Shown piece by piece: positions 19,819-29,597 of a DNA stretch of 37,399 nt. Position numbers and translations under genes: made by a program. The stretch covers positions 1 through 37,399 of the forward strand of contig PBTW01000088.1 in NCBI GenBank assembly GCA_002729315.1. Reading direction: 5' to 3'. This DNA is from Gammaproteobacteria bacterium. Its GTDB lineage: Bacteria; Pseudomonadota; Gammaproteobacteria; Pseudomonadales; Pseudohongiellaceae. The stretch's first letter is position 1; each line of letters opens with the position of its first letter. The notes under the pieces are model-generated. The model was not told where the DNA came from and searched no databases. It was given only the letters and a program-made list of their open reading frames with translations.

Positions 19819-20943
19819 ATGAGCCTTCTATTCGGCTTTTTTTTCGCTAGCATTCTCTTCTCTTTTCTTTGCTCTATTCTGGAGGCAGTACTGCTGAGCA
19901 TCACTCCAGCCTACGTGAGCATCCAGGAGCAGACAGGCTCTCATATTGCCGCTGATCTGGTGCGCTTTAAAGACGACATTGATCGTCCGCTGGCAGCCAT
20001 TCTCACCCTCAACACCATTGCACATACGGTCGGAGCTATTGGCGTAGGCTCACAGGCCGCGCTCATCTTTGGTGAATCCATGCTCGAAATTGCGGGTGTG
20101 CCCCTCATCAGTCTCGAAGCCCTGATAGCGGGACTGATGACTCTGGCGATACTAATCTTTTCAGAGGTCGTTCCAAAAACCATAGGTGCGAATAAGTGGG
20201 AAGCTCTGACACCGTTCACCATCGCATCGCTGAAAATTATGCTAGTCGTTCTGGCACCGCTGGTTTGGACAAGTCAGTACATTACCCGCCATTTGAAAAA
20301 AGATAAGGACAAACCGGTCCTCAGTCGCACCGATTTTCTTGCCATGGCAAAACTGGGAACAGAGAGCGGCGTGCTCGAAGAAAGCGAGCAGACGATCATT
20401 CACAACCTGCTTCGCTTCTCCAAAGTTTTGGTCAAAGATGTTATGACACCCCGGATCGTAGTCAACACCGCCAGTGAAGGCATCACTGTACGAGAATTTC
20501 AGAACGTCAACACAAATCTGCCCCATTCGCGCATACCGGTCTACCGTGAAAAAAATGACAATATCACCGGCTACGTCTTACGTGATGACATACTATTGAA
20601 CCTAGCCGAAACGCAGGATAATAAACTGCTAAAGGCCCTGCGCCGCGATATCGTCGTTGTCCATCGGACTGTCCCGATACCCGACCTACTGGATACTTTT
20701 CTCATCAAAAAAGAACACATGGCTCTGGTGGTAGACGAATTCGGAGGCATGGAGGGTATTGTCACTATGGAAGACATCATAGAAACACTGCTTGGTCTTG
20801 AGATTGTTGACGAATCAGACAACGAGACTGACATGCAAGCGCTCGCCAGAAGCAACTGGGAGCGACGAGCCAAGCGACTGGGCATCATTCCCAAAACCGG
20901 AGAGCCCGGAACATCAGAAGACAATAAAAGCGCTGACTACTGA
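19819..20943 (+). CDS. CNNM transmembrane domain / CBS-pair protein (HlyC/CorC family)
   Basis: 374 aa; CSILEAVLLSITPAYV, LTLNTIAHTVGAIGVGSQA, FSEVVPKTIGA, then the CBS region VMTPRIVVNTASEG and EFGGMEGIVTMEDIIETLLGLEIVDESD. Confidence 0.93.
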   Translation: MSLLFGFFFASILFSFLCSILEAVLLSITPAYVSIQEQTGSHIAADLVRFKDDIDRPLAAILTLNTIAHTVGAIGVGSQAALIFGESMLEIAGVPLISLEALIAGLMTLAILIFSEVVPKTIGANKWEALTPFTIASLKIMLVVLAPLVWTSQYITRHLKKDKDKPVLSRTDFLAMAKLGTESGVLEESEQTIIHNLLRFSKVLVKDVMTPRIVVNTASEGITVREFQNVNTNLPHSRIPVYREKNDNITGYVLRDDILLNLAETQDNKLLKALRRDIVVVHRTVPIPDLLDTFLIKKEHMALVVDEFGGMEGIVTMEDIIETLLGLEIVDESDNETDMQALARSNWERRAKRLGIIPKTGEPGTSEDNKSADY

Positions 20944-20980
20944 CCCGAAAGCAACCTGCCCGCCCCGCAATCTCGGCCGT

Positions 20981-21736
20981 CTAATCGACAGACGCAACCA
21001 AACCATATTCTGCAGCCCGCTGATTATGGCGAGCATGCTCGATATAACGTTCTGACATCAGGTAGAGGTAGGTCTCGGTCAGCTGGATCGATTCGCGAAG
21101 GAAGGCAAATTTCGGGTCCGTTTCCGGCAGGGTATTCTCTGCGACCTCGAGCCGCGCTAGGAAAATTTTGCGCGCCTGCTGGAGATGCTGTTTTCGCTTA
21201 CCGTCGACATTCGAGTTGAAAGAATTGACATGCCAAGACGAGACTTTTTGCAAGCCAAATTCCAGCCTCTCATCATCTGTGGCGTAGAGCCGCCGATACA
21301 AATGCTCTAGGAGGTGATATTTGTTGTTCACTGCCGCCCAGTTCTCCAGGACCACTTCACTGCTGATCATGCACTCCACAATCGGTATGAGCGATTGGTG
21401 ATATAGGCCCTTTGAAACTCTTGCGATCTGCCAGACCTGTTCGAAGAGCTCGGAAGCAGAATTATGGTCACCCTCCTCCTGAAACCGTAAAGCGCGCGTC
21501 ATGATGGCCTGCGTATCAGTCTCGAGGTAAGAGGTGATCGGGATGTCCCTGACAGGAAGCGCTTCCTGAGAGAGGCTGACTGGCAGGCCGTACTCAGATC
21601 GGGCAGCCCTCATAGCTGGCTCTGCAGCTTCAGTATCTGAGATGACAATCGTAAGTAGCCCGCTAAGCACAAGCGCAGTTAAGGCTGGCGCCAGGGCGCG
21701 ATTTCTAGATGCGCTTCGATTAAATGTCGGAGTCAT
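20981..21736 (-). CDS. Secreted/periplasmic alpha-helical (TPR-like) hypothetical protein
   Basis: 251 aa; hydrophobic N-terminal segment ALTALVLSGLLTIVISDTEAAEPA; the region ALRFQEEGDHNSASELFEQVW resembles a TPR. Confidence 0.6.
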   Translation of the reverse strand: MTPTFNRSASRNRALAPALTALVLSGLLTIVISDTEAAEPAMRAARSEYGLPVSLSQEALPVRDIPITSYLETDTQAIMTRALRFQEEGDHNSASELFEQVWQIARVSKGLYHQSLIPIVECMISSEVVLENWAAVNNKYHLLEHLYRRLYATDDERLEFGLQKVSSWHVNSFNSNVDGKRKQHLQQARKIFLARLEVAENTLPETDPKFAFLRESIQLTETYLYLMSERYIEHARHNQRAAEYGLVASVD

Positions 21737-21909
21737 AACGATGTGCCTTTTATGTGTACACTATCGCCCATAACCTACTATTTTACAAAGAGTTTTTAAA
21801 AATAGTTTCATTTATATGACATTAGCGTGACACAAAGAAAAAATAAAGGCAGTAGATTCAATGACTTAAATGTGCCCATATATGTCAATAAGGTATCAGA
21901 ATTGTCATA

Positions 21910-21930
21910 TTAAACAGCCCGTCCGGGCTG
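21910..21930 (-). terminator. Possible weak terminator for the MoxR operon
   Basis: CAGCCC-GTCC-GGGCTG hairpin (21915-21930), followed on the minus strand by TTTAATAT; about 105 nt past the last operon stop codon. Confidence 0.35.
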
Positions 21931-22034
21931 GCATACCAAGCTTCTGACACAGAAAAAAGGAGTCCGTTCCGCCCGCTCTGCAGATAACGGGGCCTTTGGT
22001 GAGGTAGATTGGGGAATCGCAGGTGTTCGAGGAT

Positions 22035-24056
22035 TCAGCGATAGGTTCGGTTGGCAACCAGCACTTCTACCAGCAGCAGTACCATCACCAGCGACAAAAT
22101 CCACCACCACAATCGCTGCGGATTCTCTAATTCCTCAATCAACTGGGCGGTCTGAGCATCTCTGGACTGCAACGGACTGGTATCAGGGTTCACGATCGCA
22201 TCATAAAGTGTCGATGTCGCTACTCGTGTGAAGTTGCTTTCCTCAGGCAGAATGTTGACTGCATAGCGGGTTGAGCCGGCACCCGACGTTGCGGTAAAAA
22301 GGCCAGGCGACGTCGCACGCTGCAAGTTGCTGGATTCAAGACTGACAGAGCGCCCGTCCGCATCCATAACCGAAACTTCGGTATCCAGCACAAACTGCTC
22401 CAGACTGATGCTATCGCCGATCTCGTAGGCGCTCTGGCCTACCTCTGAGCGAACCAGATGGCGGAGAGTTTCGTGTACAAAAGGCAAAAATAGCCCCTGC
22501 AGCGCTAAATTATTCCACTCGAGATCGAGGCTGGAGGCAAACAGCAAGACCTTGCCCTCCCCAACGTCCCTCTCTACCAGCGCCGCTTCCGCGTTATCGA
22601 ACCGCATCAGCACATTGGCATCCTCAGAGGGCGTTAAGCGCCAGTGCCCCTTAAAGCGTGCCGGCCAGTCGCTACCTAGAGAGCGCATAATGGGATGGCG
22701 GCGATCATAGTCTGCGATAACCAGGTAGTCGTCGCGGCCCAGCAAAACCATCTGCTCCAGCCTCGCCGGGCTGATTTCTCCCAACCGCTGGTTGAGCGCC
22801 TTTTCATCGACTCTGTCACCCGGCGCAATCAACAGGCTGCCACCGTTACCGACATATTCAGTCAATGCTGCAGCTTGTAAATTAGACAGTTCGCCGACGT
22901 TAAGCAACGCCACCACATCACTTTGACGCATCGCTGCCGCACTGAGCTCAGCAGAGTCAATAGTCTTAAGGGAGAAAGGAGAAGAATCAGTACTGCTCAC
23001 TGCCAAACCAAACCAATGACCCTCATCGTCAAACCAATTATCCGAAGCCTCGCCGTTGACCAGCAAAACGTTAATCTTGGGCAGAACATCAACCGTAAAA
23101 TAATAGGAATTGTCGTCTGAAAATTCATCGCCAGCGACCCGGATTTCACCAACGTAGTCACCCTCAGTGTCAAAATCTACGGCAAAAGTCACCACCTGTT
23201 CAGAGCGGTTAGCAAGGTCTACGGATCTGCGGTCCACCATTTGCCCGTTCAGCCTCAGGCTGACTTCTCCGCTTTCAAGGTACTGCATCCCGGTGGAGCG
23301 GACTCTGGCCAAAATTTGCTGTTGAGCGGAATCCTCAAGCAGCTGCTCGGGAGATCTTACATCGGTCAGTACCAGATTTTCACTGTCTGAGGAACCGACA
23401 TCAATTAGATACAGAGCGACTCCGGGAGCCAGTTTCCACGACTCATCGGCACCCTGCATCCCGACTTCTTGAAAGTCAGAAATTAGATATATTGCCCGGT
23501 TCTCATAGCGTGAATCCTGCAGCATCTGATCTGCCCGCCGCAGATTTGGATAATAGCGCGTGCGGCCAAACCCGGGTTCGTCAATGCCTTCGATTAGCTC
23601 TCTTATCTGGTCAACCGCAGTCTCAAGCTCCCGGACCACGTCCGCTGCGCTCGAAAAAGCGATCAGGCCAACCTCATCGCCCCCTGTCAATTGATCCACA
23701 ATCGCCAAAGCCTCAGCTTTCGCCTGATCAAAGTTTTCCTGAAAGCGCATACTCATCGACAGATCCAGTAGGATCACTGCCGACTGAGGGTCTGCATCAA
23801 GCAATCGCGCCACAGACTGATTGAACAGAGGCCGGGCAAACGCGAGCACCAGCAAGACGATGACTGCGGCGCGCAGCAGAAGCAAGGCTATCTGCTGGAG
23901 ATGCTGGAACAGCACCAGCTTTTTTGAGGTTTTTTTTAAGAACCGGATAGTGCTGAACATGACTTTGGGCGGCTTTTCCCGACGGATAAGATGTATCGCG
24001 ACAGGAATCAGGGCTGCCAGCAAGCCAATTAAAAAAACTGGAGTAAGAAATACCAT
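22035..24056 (-). CDS. BatA-domain/vWA membrane protein with GATase-like segment
   Basis: 673 aa; N-terminal LTPVFLIGLLAALIPVAIHLIRREKPPKVMFSTIRFLK (BatA domain), MIDAS VILLDLSMSM (DxSxS), mid-protein VVALLNVGELSNLQAAALTEYVGNGGSLLIAPG, C-terminal TM. Confidence 0.85.
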   Translation of the reverse strand: MVFLTPVFLIGLLAALIPVAIHLIRREKPPKVMFSTIRFLKKTSKKLVLFQHLQQIALLLLRAAVIVLLVLAFARPLFNQSVARLLDADPQSAVILLDLSMSMRFQENFDQAKAEALAIVDQLTGGDEVGLIAFSSAADVVRELETAVDQIRELIEGIDEPGFGRTRYYPNLRRADQMLQDSRYENRAIYLISDFQEVGMQGADESWKLAPGVALYLIDVGSSDSENLVLTDVRSPEQLLEDSAQQQILARVRSTGMQYLESGEVSLRLNGQMVDRRSVDLANRSEQVVTFAVDFDTEGDYVGEIRVAGDEFSDDNSYYFTVDVLPKINVLLVNGEASDNWFDDEGHWFGLAVSSTDSSPFSLKTIDSAELSAAAMRQSDVVALLNVGELSNLQAAALTEYVGNGGSLLIAPGDRVDEKALNQRLGEISPARLEQMVLLGRDDYLVIADYDRRHPIMRSLGSDWPARFKGHWRLTPSEDANVLMRFDNAEAALVERDVGEGKVLLFASSLDLEWNNLALQGLFLPFVHETLRHLVRSEVGQSAYEIGDSISLEQFVLDTEVSVMDADGRSVSLESSNLQRATSPGLFTATSGAGSTRYAVNILPEESNFTRVATSTLYDAIVNPDTSPLQSRDAQTAQLIEELENPQRLWWWILSLVMVLLLVEVLVANRTYR

Positions 24057-24071
24057 GCTCTGCGACTGACC

Positions 24072-24965
24072 CTAGAAACTTTTAGCGCGTTTTGACATAT
24101 AAGAAGACAGAGCCTCGTCTAACGGTTCTGCAGTATTCAGCAGACAGTAATCCACGCCACTGCTTTGACACTTCTTACGACAGTAAGCGAGAAATTCATT
24201 TAGGTGTTCCAGATACGCCTGCCGGATCGCGGCGGGCGAAGTGATGTAAGACTCATCGTTTTCCATATCAATAAATTCGGAGGCATCATTGAACGGGAAA
24301 CTCAGCTCCGCATCGTCCATCACCTGAAAGGTAATGATGTCGTTTCCCATACCCCGAAGATTTTGCAGGGTGTTAATCACCTTCTCTTCATCATCCAGCA
24401 TATCTGTAATCAGTATCACAATACTCTTTTTATGAAGTGAGGCCGCCAGATCAGCAAGGGGTTTGACTGTATTAGTTCTCTTGCCTGACTCCACCTGAGA
24501 GAGTGTCTTCAGAATCCGCAGCAGGTGCGGCTGTCTGGTTTTAGGAGGAATGTATTCTCTAACCTGATCATCAAACGTGATCAGACCAACGGCATCTCGC
24601 TGTTTCATGATGAAATAGGACAAGGCAGATGCTAGGGTTACGCCGTAGCTCAGCTTGCTCATTCCACCAGAGCTGTAGGCCATTGATGCGCTTGTGTCGA
24701 GTAGAATCACACAGCGAACATTGGTTTCGTCCTCGTATTGCTTAATATAAAACCTGTCACTCCTAGCATAGAGCTTCCAGTCTACGTGACGCAGATCGTC
24801 GCCACGCTGATAATGGCGATAATCGTTGAATTCGACGCTGAACCCCCGATTCGGGCTCTTGTGCAGCCCGGACAAAAAACCCTCAACGACGACCCGGGCG
24901 CGTAATTCGAGATTGTCGAGCCCCGACAGCACATTGGGATCAAGAAAGTTGATTGACTCTGCCAT
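24072..24965 (-). CDS. DUF58 domain protein (vWA-like MoxR partner)
   Basis: 297 aa; FNDYRHYQRGDDLRHVDWKLYARSDRFYIKQYEDETN is the DUF58 signature; ILLDTSASM MIDAS. Confidence 0.94.
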   Translation of the reverse strand: MAESINFLDPNVLSGLDNLELRARVVVEGFLSGLHKSPNRGFSVEFNDYRHYQRGDDLRHVDWKLYARSDRFYIKQYEDETNVRCVILLDTSASMAYSSGGMSKLSYGVTLASALSYFIMKQRDAVGLITFDDQVREYIPPKTRQPHLLRILKTLSQVESGKRTNTVKPLADLAASLHKKSIVILITDMLDDEEKVINTLQNLRGMGNDIITFQVMDDAELSFPFNDASEFIDMENDESYITSPAAIRQAYLEHLNEFLAYCRKKCQSSGVDYCLLNTAEPLDEALSSYMSKRAKSF

Positions 24966-24999
24966 ATTACTTACGCTGGGTTAACGTCTGCGAATTGAT

Positions 25000-26052
25000 T
25001 CAGATTTCTGACCTTGGTTCAGGGACTGCCTCCAGCAATCGCATGATCACCTCGTCTGTCGTTATCCGCTCTGCTTCGGCGTGGAAATTCAGCAACATAC
25101 GATGTCTGAAAACAGAGGGCGCTAGGGCCCTCACATCGCTGAACGAGACATTGTAACGACCCAGTAAGAGTGCCCGGACCTTTCCCGCTAAGATGAGATT
25201 CTGCGAGGCTCGAATGCCAGCTCCCCAACTGACCCAGTCCTTGATAAATTCTGGCGCAGACTCGCTTTGTGGCCGCGATGCGTGTACAAGACGCACTGCG
25301 TACTTAATGACTGCTTCAGCAGCAGGCACCTGACGGGCAATACGCTGAAAGTCAAGAATATCCTCACCGCTGAGAGGGTGGGAGAGCACCCGATCATGAT
25401 GTTGAGTCGTTTGGCTGACGACAGTCACTTCATCATCCTCGGACAGATAACCCAGCTCGATTTTGAACATGAACCGGTCAAGTTGAGCCTCAGGCAACGG
25501 GTAGGTGCCCTCAAGTTCAATGGGGTTTTGTGTCGCAAGCACAAAAAACGGCTTCGACATGGGGTGCGTCACCCCGGCCGCGGTAACTTGACGCTCCTCC
25601 ATGGCTTCAAGCAGCGCCGACTGAGTCTTGGGCGGCGTCCTGTTGATTTCGTCAGCCAGCAGAATATTGGTGAATATCGGCCCTTTTACAAACTTGAGCT
25701 GTCGGCCACCGTCGGACTCTTCCACAAGCTCTGAGCCCACGACATCAGCTGGCATGAGATCCGGGGTAAACTGAATACGACTGAAGTCGACCTGCAGAAT
25801 GTCAGCGACCGTTTTGATCAACAGTGTTTTAGCAAGACCCGGCACCCCTGTGACCAGCACATGGCCACCACCAAACAGGGCAGTAAGTAATTCATCAATG
25901 ATGTCATCCTGACCTACGATGACTTTTTTAATCTCGGCGACAATCTGATCGCGACCATCCTGCATGCGTCTAACGAGGGCAATATCATCCTGATTCTCGA
26001 TCTCCAGTGCTTGTTCTTGTTCCGCCATGGTGTTGTCCTTAGTCTCTGCCAC
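25000..26052 (-). CDS. MoxR family AAA+ ATPase
   Basis: 350 aa; GGGHVLVTGVPGLAKTLLIKT Walker A, ILLADEINRTPPKTQSALLEAMEERQVT Walker B, FVLATQNPIELEGTYPLPEAQLDRFMF sensor 1. Confidence 0.97.
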   Translation of the reverse strand: MAETKDNTMAEQEQALEIENQDDIALVRRMQDGRDQIVAEIKKVIVGQDDIIDELLTALFGGGHVLVTGVPGLAKTLLIKTVADILQVDFSRIQFTPDLMPADVVGSELVEESDGGRQLKFVKGPIFTNILLADEINRTPPKTQSALLEAMEERQVTAAGVTHPMSKPFFVLATQNPIELEGTYPLPEAQLDRFMFKIELGYLSEDDEVTVVSQTTQHHDRVLSHPLSGEDILDFQRIARQVPAAEAVIKYAVRLVHASRPQSESAPEFIKDWVSWGAGIRASQNLILAGKVRALLLGRYNVSFSDVRALAPSVFRHRMLLNFHAEAERITTDEVIMRLLEAVPEPRSEI

Positions 26053-26880
26053 TTAGTGGCTGAATGCGTAGATTAAAAAGTTAATGCCGATCTTGTAGGC
26101 TTCGTTGGTGGACTGGGTTGGATATCCCTCGTAGAAAGTGTGTTCCCAACCATCTCCAAGATCTGTGTTGTAATTCGCAACCATCATGGCCCTGCCGTCA
26201 TCATCTAGGACAGCATAAACCTCGGGTGGATAGCTGGGATCATCTAGATTCATAAAACCACCAAAATCCCAGGTCACCATCCTGCCCGGCACTTGAGCGA
26301 CTTCATCTATGTCAAAGAAAATATGGAAGATTTCATGGCTCGTATCCAGCTTAATAATTTCGCGGTCAGGAAATATTTTGCCCATTTCCATGAACATATC
26401 GTCAAGATGCGGCTCCCCCCAAAAATCATCAACCATCACAAAGCCGCCGCGGAACATGAATTCGCGTAAAGCCTCTATTTCTTCCTCAGAAAAATTCGGC
26501 CCGCTAAAGGATGAGCCTATGGGCACGCGTTTCCAGTTCATATACAAAAAAATGTGTTCGAAAAGACGCGGATCGGTTAACTGAATAAAGGTTCGATTGC
26601 GGGGATTGGTATCGACGTTGGTATAGCGCTGTACGCCGCGCAAAAAATTCTCATCGGAATCCGGATAGTCAGTATCCCACCAGCCACCGCGCCGCCGCCA
26701 GCCATAGCTAGCGGCCCCGCCCCCGTGGTTGGTATATTGACCCCGGAGCCAGGTAAATTCGGTGACTTCGGTGCCATAAATTGAAAGATCCTCGTTGTTG
26801 CCGGATAGCGGCATCACCTGAGCACCAAGCTCCAGCGAAACGATCAGACTAAACATACAGAGAAGGGCCACCTTTATCAC
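26053..26880 (-). CDS. DUF4159 domain protein, secreted
   Basis: 275 aa; signal peptide; LFEHIFLYMNWKRVPIG...FSEEEIEALREFMFRGGFVMVDDFWG...HEIFHIFFDIDEVAQVPG typical of DUF4159. Confidence 0.88.
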   Translation of the reverse strand: MIKVALLCMFSLIVSLELGAQVMPLSGNNEDLSIYGTEVTEFTWLRGQYTNHGGGAASYGWRRRGGWWDTDYPDSDENFLRGVQRYTNVDTNPRNRTFIQLTDPRLFEHIFLYMNWKRVPIGSSFSGPNFSEEEIEALREFMFRGGFVMVDDFWGEPHLDDMFMEMGKIFPDREIIKLDTSHEIFHIFFDIDEVAQVPGRMVTWDFGGFMNLDDPSYPPEVYAVLDDDGRAMMVANYNTDLGDGWEHTFYEGYPTQSTNEAYKIGINFLIYAFSH

Positions 26881-29597
26881 CTGCTGCCGTCTCCTTCGAC
26901 CGAACGCAGCAACAGGCGTTGTGCGCGTACATAACTAGGCGCCTGTTCCAAGGCATACAGCAAATTCCGTTTTGCTTCACTTGCCTGCCCGTTATTGAGA
27001 TAGGCTTGCGCAAGGTTCGTGAGGGCTTCAACAGGGTCGCTGATCTCGAGTTGCATCAAAACTTCATATTCAGTAACCGCCGCAGCGCTGTCATTGACCG
27101 CCTCGGCATATCTCGCCTTCAGTTCATGGACATCACTTCGATAGGGATCGACCTGAATCGCTCGATCCAGATAATAGGCGGCCTGCTCAAAATCTGACTC
27201 CTCAAGAGCTGCTCCAGCCAGCACCATGGCAGCTCCATAGTCGTGCTGTAGATTTTCCATCAGCACTTTAAGCCATTGCAGGCGGGATTGTCGGTTTCCC
27301 TCACGCTCATAAATTTGCGCCAACACCAATGCCGGGCTTGGATAGCCGGTGTAGCTTGGCAGCATCTCATGTGCTGTTTTTAGGTATTGCTTCGCTTCGA
27401 CGAATGCCTCCTCTTTAAACAGAACAATGCCCAACTGCAGATAGGCCTGAAAGTCTCTGCTGTTTTCCTCAATACGCGCTCGCATGTGCTGTTTGAGAGA
27501 GGCGTTGTTGTAAAGCTCCGCAAGGATCGCGCTGCTGTTCTCGCGAATCCCGTGACCGTGACCGTCTCCTTCATCCGGCACATCTTCTGTGTGAGCATAC
27601 ACATTGATCTCTTCCACCCTCTGATTGATCCAACCTCGAAAACCAGCATCAAAATCATCCATATTAAGTTCGAAGACACTGCGAAAGCGCTCTGCATCGT
27701 CCTTGATCTCACCATACTGATAAATCAGCTCAGTCAATTTTTCAAAGCCGTAAGTCTGTGTGATGTAGTCCACGACCAGATAGGACTGGAAATAAGCAAA
27801 ATTGAGGTCCGCGTTATTGCGGGCCCCCGAAAAGCCACTGTTCAATTCGCCGACGGGCAAAAGCTTCTGCTCCTGTGCTGCCCGAACCAGATCTAACCCC
27901 TGACGACGCCCCCAGTAAGGCCGGCCCTCTCGCTCTTCCCAGACAGAGATGCCCTCGGACAACCATCTTGGCATACGATTCTGGGTCATCTGCAAAGTGA
28001 TCACGTGCATAAATTCATGCCACACAATTTCCTGCCAGTTTGCCGTCAGGGTGTCCGGTGAAATCAGAGTGATTACCTTGCCAAAACAGATTCCAACCAG
28101 TGGACCGATATCTGGAAGGCCGACGGAGCGCACCGCAAAATCAGCACTGTTTTCGAAGACTTCGATAAGAACCTTGCCTTCTGGCTCAAAGCCGTATTTT
28201 GCCGTGAGCGTGTCCCAGCCCTCCTCAAGCAAAGGTTCCAAGTAAGGCCAGAGAATAAGTGAATCTCTTTCACTCATGTGCACTTTGAAATGCTCGCTTT
28301 CAGCTGTTGTATAGGTTTCCAGCGTGTCAAAGACTTTGAGCATGTTGGAAGTCATCACGTTGAACGGGTCATTTTCGAATCCGATCTCTAGGCTCTGTCT
28401 ACCCTCTTCCTCCTCACCGAGGCGCATCAGGTTGCTGCCCAGCAGCGTATGGCCCTGCCAGTACTCAGGATCGGCCTCAATGCTGGCGCGCGCATAATGC
28501 ACTGCCTCCTCAAACCGATAATTATTCCCGAAGCTGTCCGCGATATGCCCAAGAAATTCGGCATTGCCGGGGCTGAACGCTTCAACCCGCCGTTGATAGC
28601 CAGCAAAATCGTCGAAGCGTTCTTCCAGCGCCGCCGAGGCCGCCAGCACACTGAGCGTTTTCAGGGATTCGGGATTCAGTTCCAGCACTTTGTCGAAATA
28701 CTCTTCAGCTTCCTGCTCACGACCATTTATCATAAGAAGCTGGGCATAGGTCTCCAGCGCCTGAACTGAATTTGGATTAATGGCCAGCGCCCGTAGCAAA
28801 GACTTTTCATCACCCACAACCTGCGCAATGCCCACCAGCGCCGGCACGTATCGCGAATTCACTTCTAATGCGTCCTGATAGCTTCGCTCAGCATCGGCTG
28901 CGTTGTATTTCTCCAGAAACAGATCAGCCCAAAGGGTGTGGGCCTCAAGATTATTAGGGTTTGCTCTGGTGGCCTCATCAAATAGGCTATTGGCGTCTTG
29001 AAAATTGCCCATCAACCAACTCGCCAGCGCGACCATCGCGACATCCTCTGAACTGAAAACCAGCCCGGCGTTATAACGCTGAACCACTTTGTCGAGCACC
29101 TGCTGCCATTGTCCCTGCCGTCCGGTAAATTTGAGGAGGCTGCCGTACTGAACTAGGCTTCGCACCGGGGGTTCCGCATTGCCTTCGATTGCCTGCTGAA
29201 GTATTTCCAACGCGGCGCGGGATTGGCCTGTCATGCGTTTGATTTCGGCCAGCTGGGTGGTCAGAAGCGGGTAGTCTGCGTACGCACCATCCTCAATTGC
29301 CTCAGCAACAAGATTTTCCGCTTCCAGATAATTCCCAATCATCACGAGCGCTCTGCTGGCACCAATTAGGCCATCGATGCGATCCAGACCATCGGCTTGT
29401 CTGAATATTTCACTGGCAGCAGCGTATGATCCGGTCAACATCAACTCCTCGCCTCGATACAGCACAGAATCCTGATTCGTGGAAAGTGCATCTTGGGCAA
29501 TAACCGCGGACGCTGGGGCTAGCGCAAAGAGAATCGCAAAAGACCAAACGGCAGACAATGTTTTCAAGAATTGATTAGTAAGCATGGATTGCACCAT
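26877..29597 (-). CDS. TPR-repeat protein with embedded gluzincin (Peptidase MA-like) domain
   Basis: 906 aa; signal peptide; N-terminal and C-terminal TPR-like repeats flank IVWHEFMHVITLQMTQNRMPRWLSEGISVWEE (HExxH plus downstream SEGxxxWEE). Confidence 0.85.
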   Translation of the reverse strand: MVQSMLTNQFLKTLSAVWSFAILFALAPASAVIAQDALSTNQDSVLYRGEELMLTGSYAAASEIFRQADGLDRIDGLIGASRALVMIGNYLEAENLVAEAIEDGAYADYPLLTTQLAEIKRMTGQSRAALEILQQAIEGNAEPPVRSLVQYGSLLKFTGRQGQWQQVLDKVVQRYNAGLVFSSEDVAMVALASWLMGNFQDANSLFDEATRANPNNLEAHTLWADLFLEKYNAADAERSYQDALEVNSRYVPALVGIAQVVGDEKSLLRALAINPNSVQALETYAQLLMINGREQEAEEYFDKVLELNPESLKTLSVLAASAALEERFDDFAGYQRRVEAFSPGNAEFLGHIADSFGNNYRFEEAVHYARASIEADPEYWQGHTLLGSNLMRLGEEEEGRQSLEIGFENDPFNVMTSNMLKVFDTLETYTTAESEHFKVHMSERDSLILWPYLEPLLEEGWDTLTAKYGFEPEGKVLIEVFENSADFAVRSVGLPDIGPLVGICFGKVITLISPDTLTANWQEIVWHEFMHVITLQMTQNRMPRWLSEGISVWEEREGRPYWGRRQGLDLVRAAQEQKLLPVGELNSGFSGARNNADLNFAYFQSYLVVDYITQTYGFEKLTELIYQYGEIKDDAERFRSVFELNMDDFDAGFRGWINQRVEEINVYAHTEDVPDEGDGHGHGIRENSSAILAELYNNASLKQHMRARIEENSRDFQAYLQLGIVLFKEEAFVEAKQYLKTAHEMLPSYTGYPSPALVLAQIYEREGNRQSRLQWLKVLMENLQHDYGAAMVLAGAALEESDFEQAAYYLDRAIQVDPYRSDVHELKARYAEAVNDSAAAVTEYEVLMQLEISDPVEALTNLAQAYLNNGQASEAKRNLLYALEQAPSYVRAQRLLLRSVEGDGSR

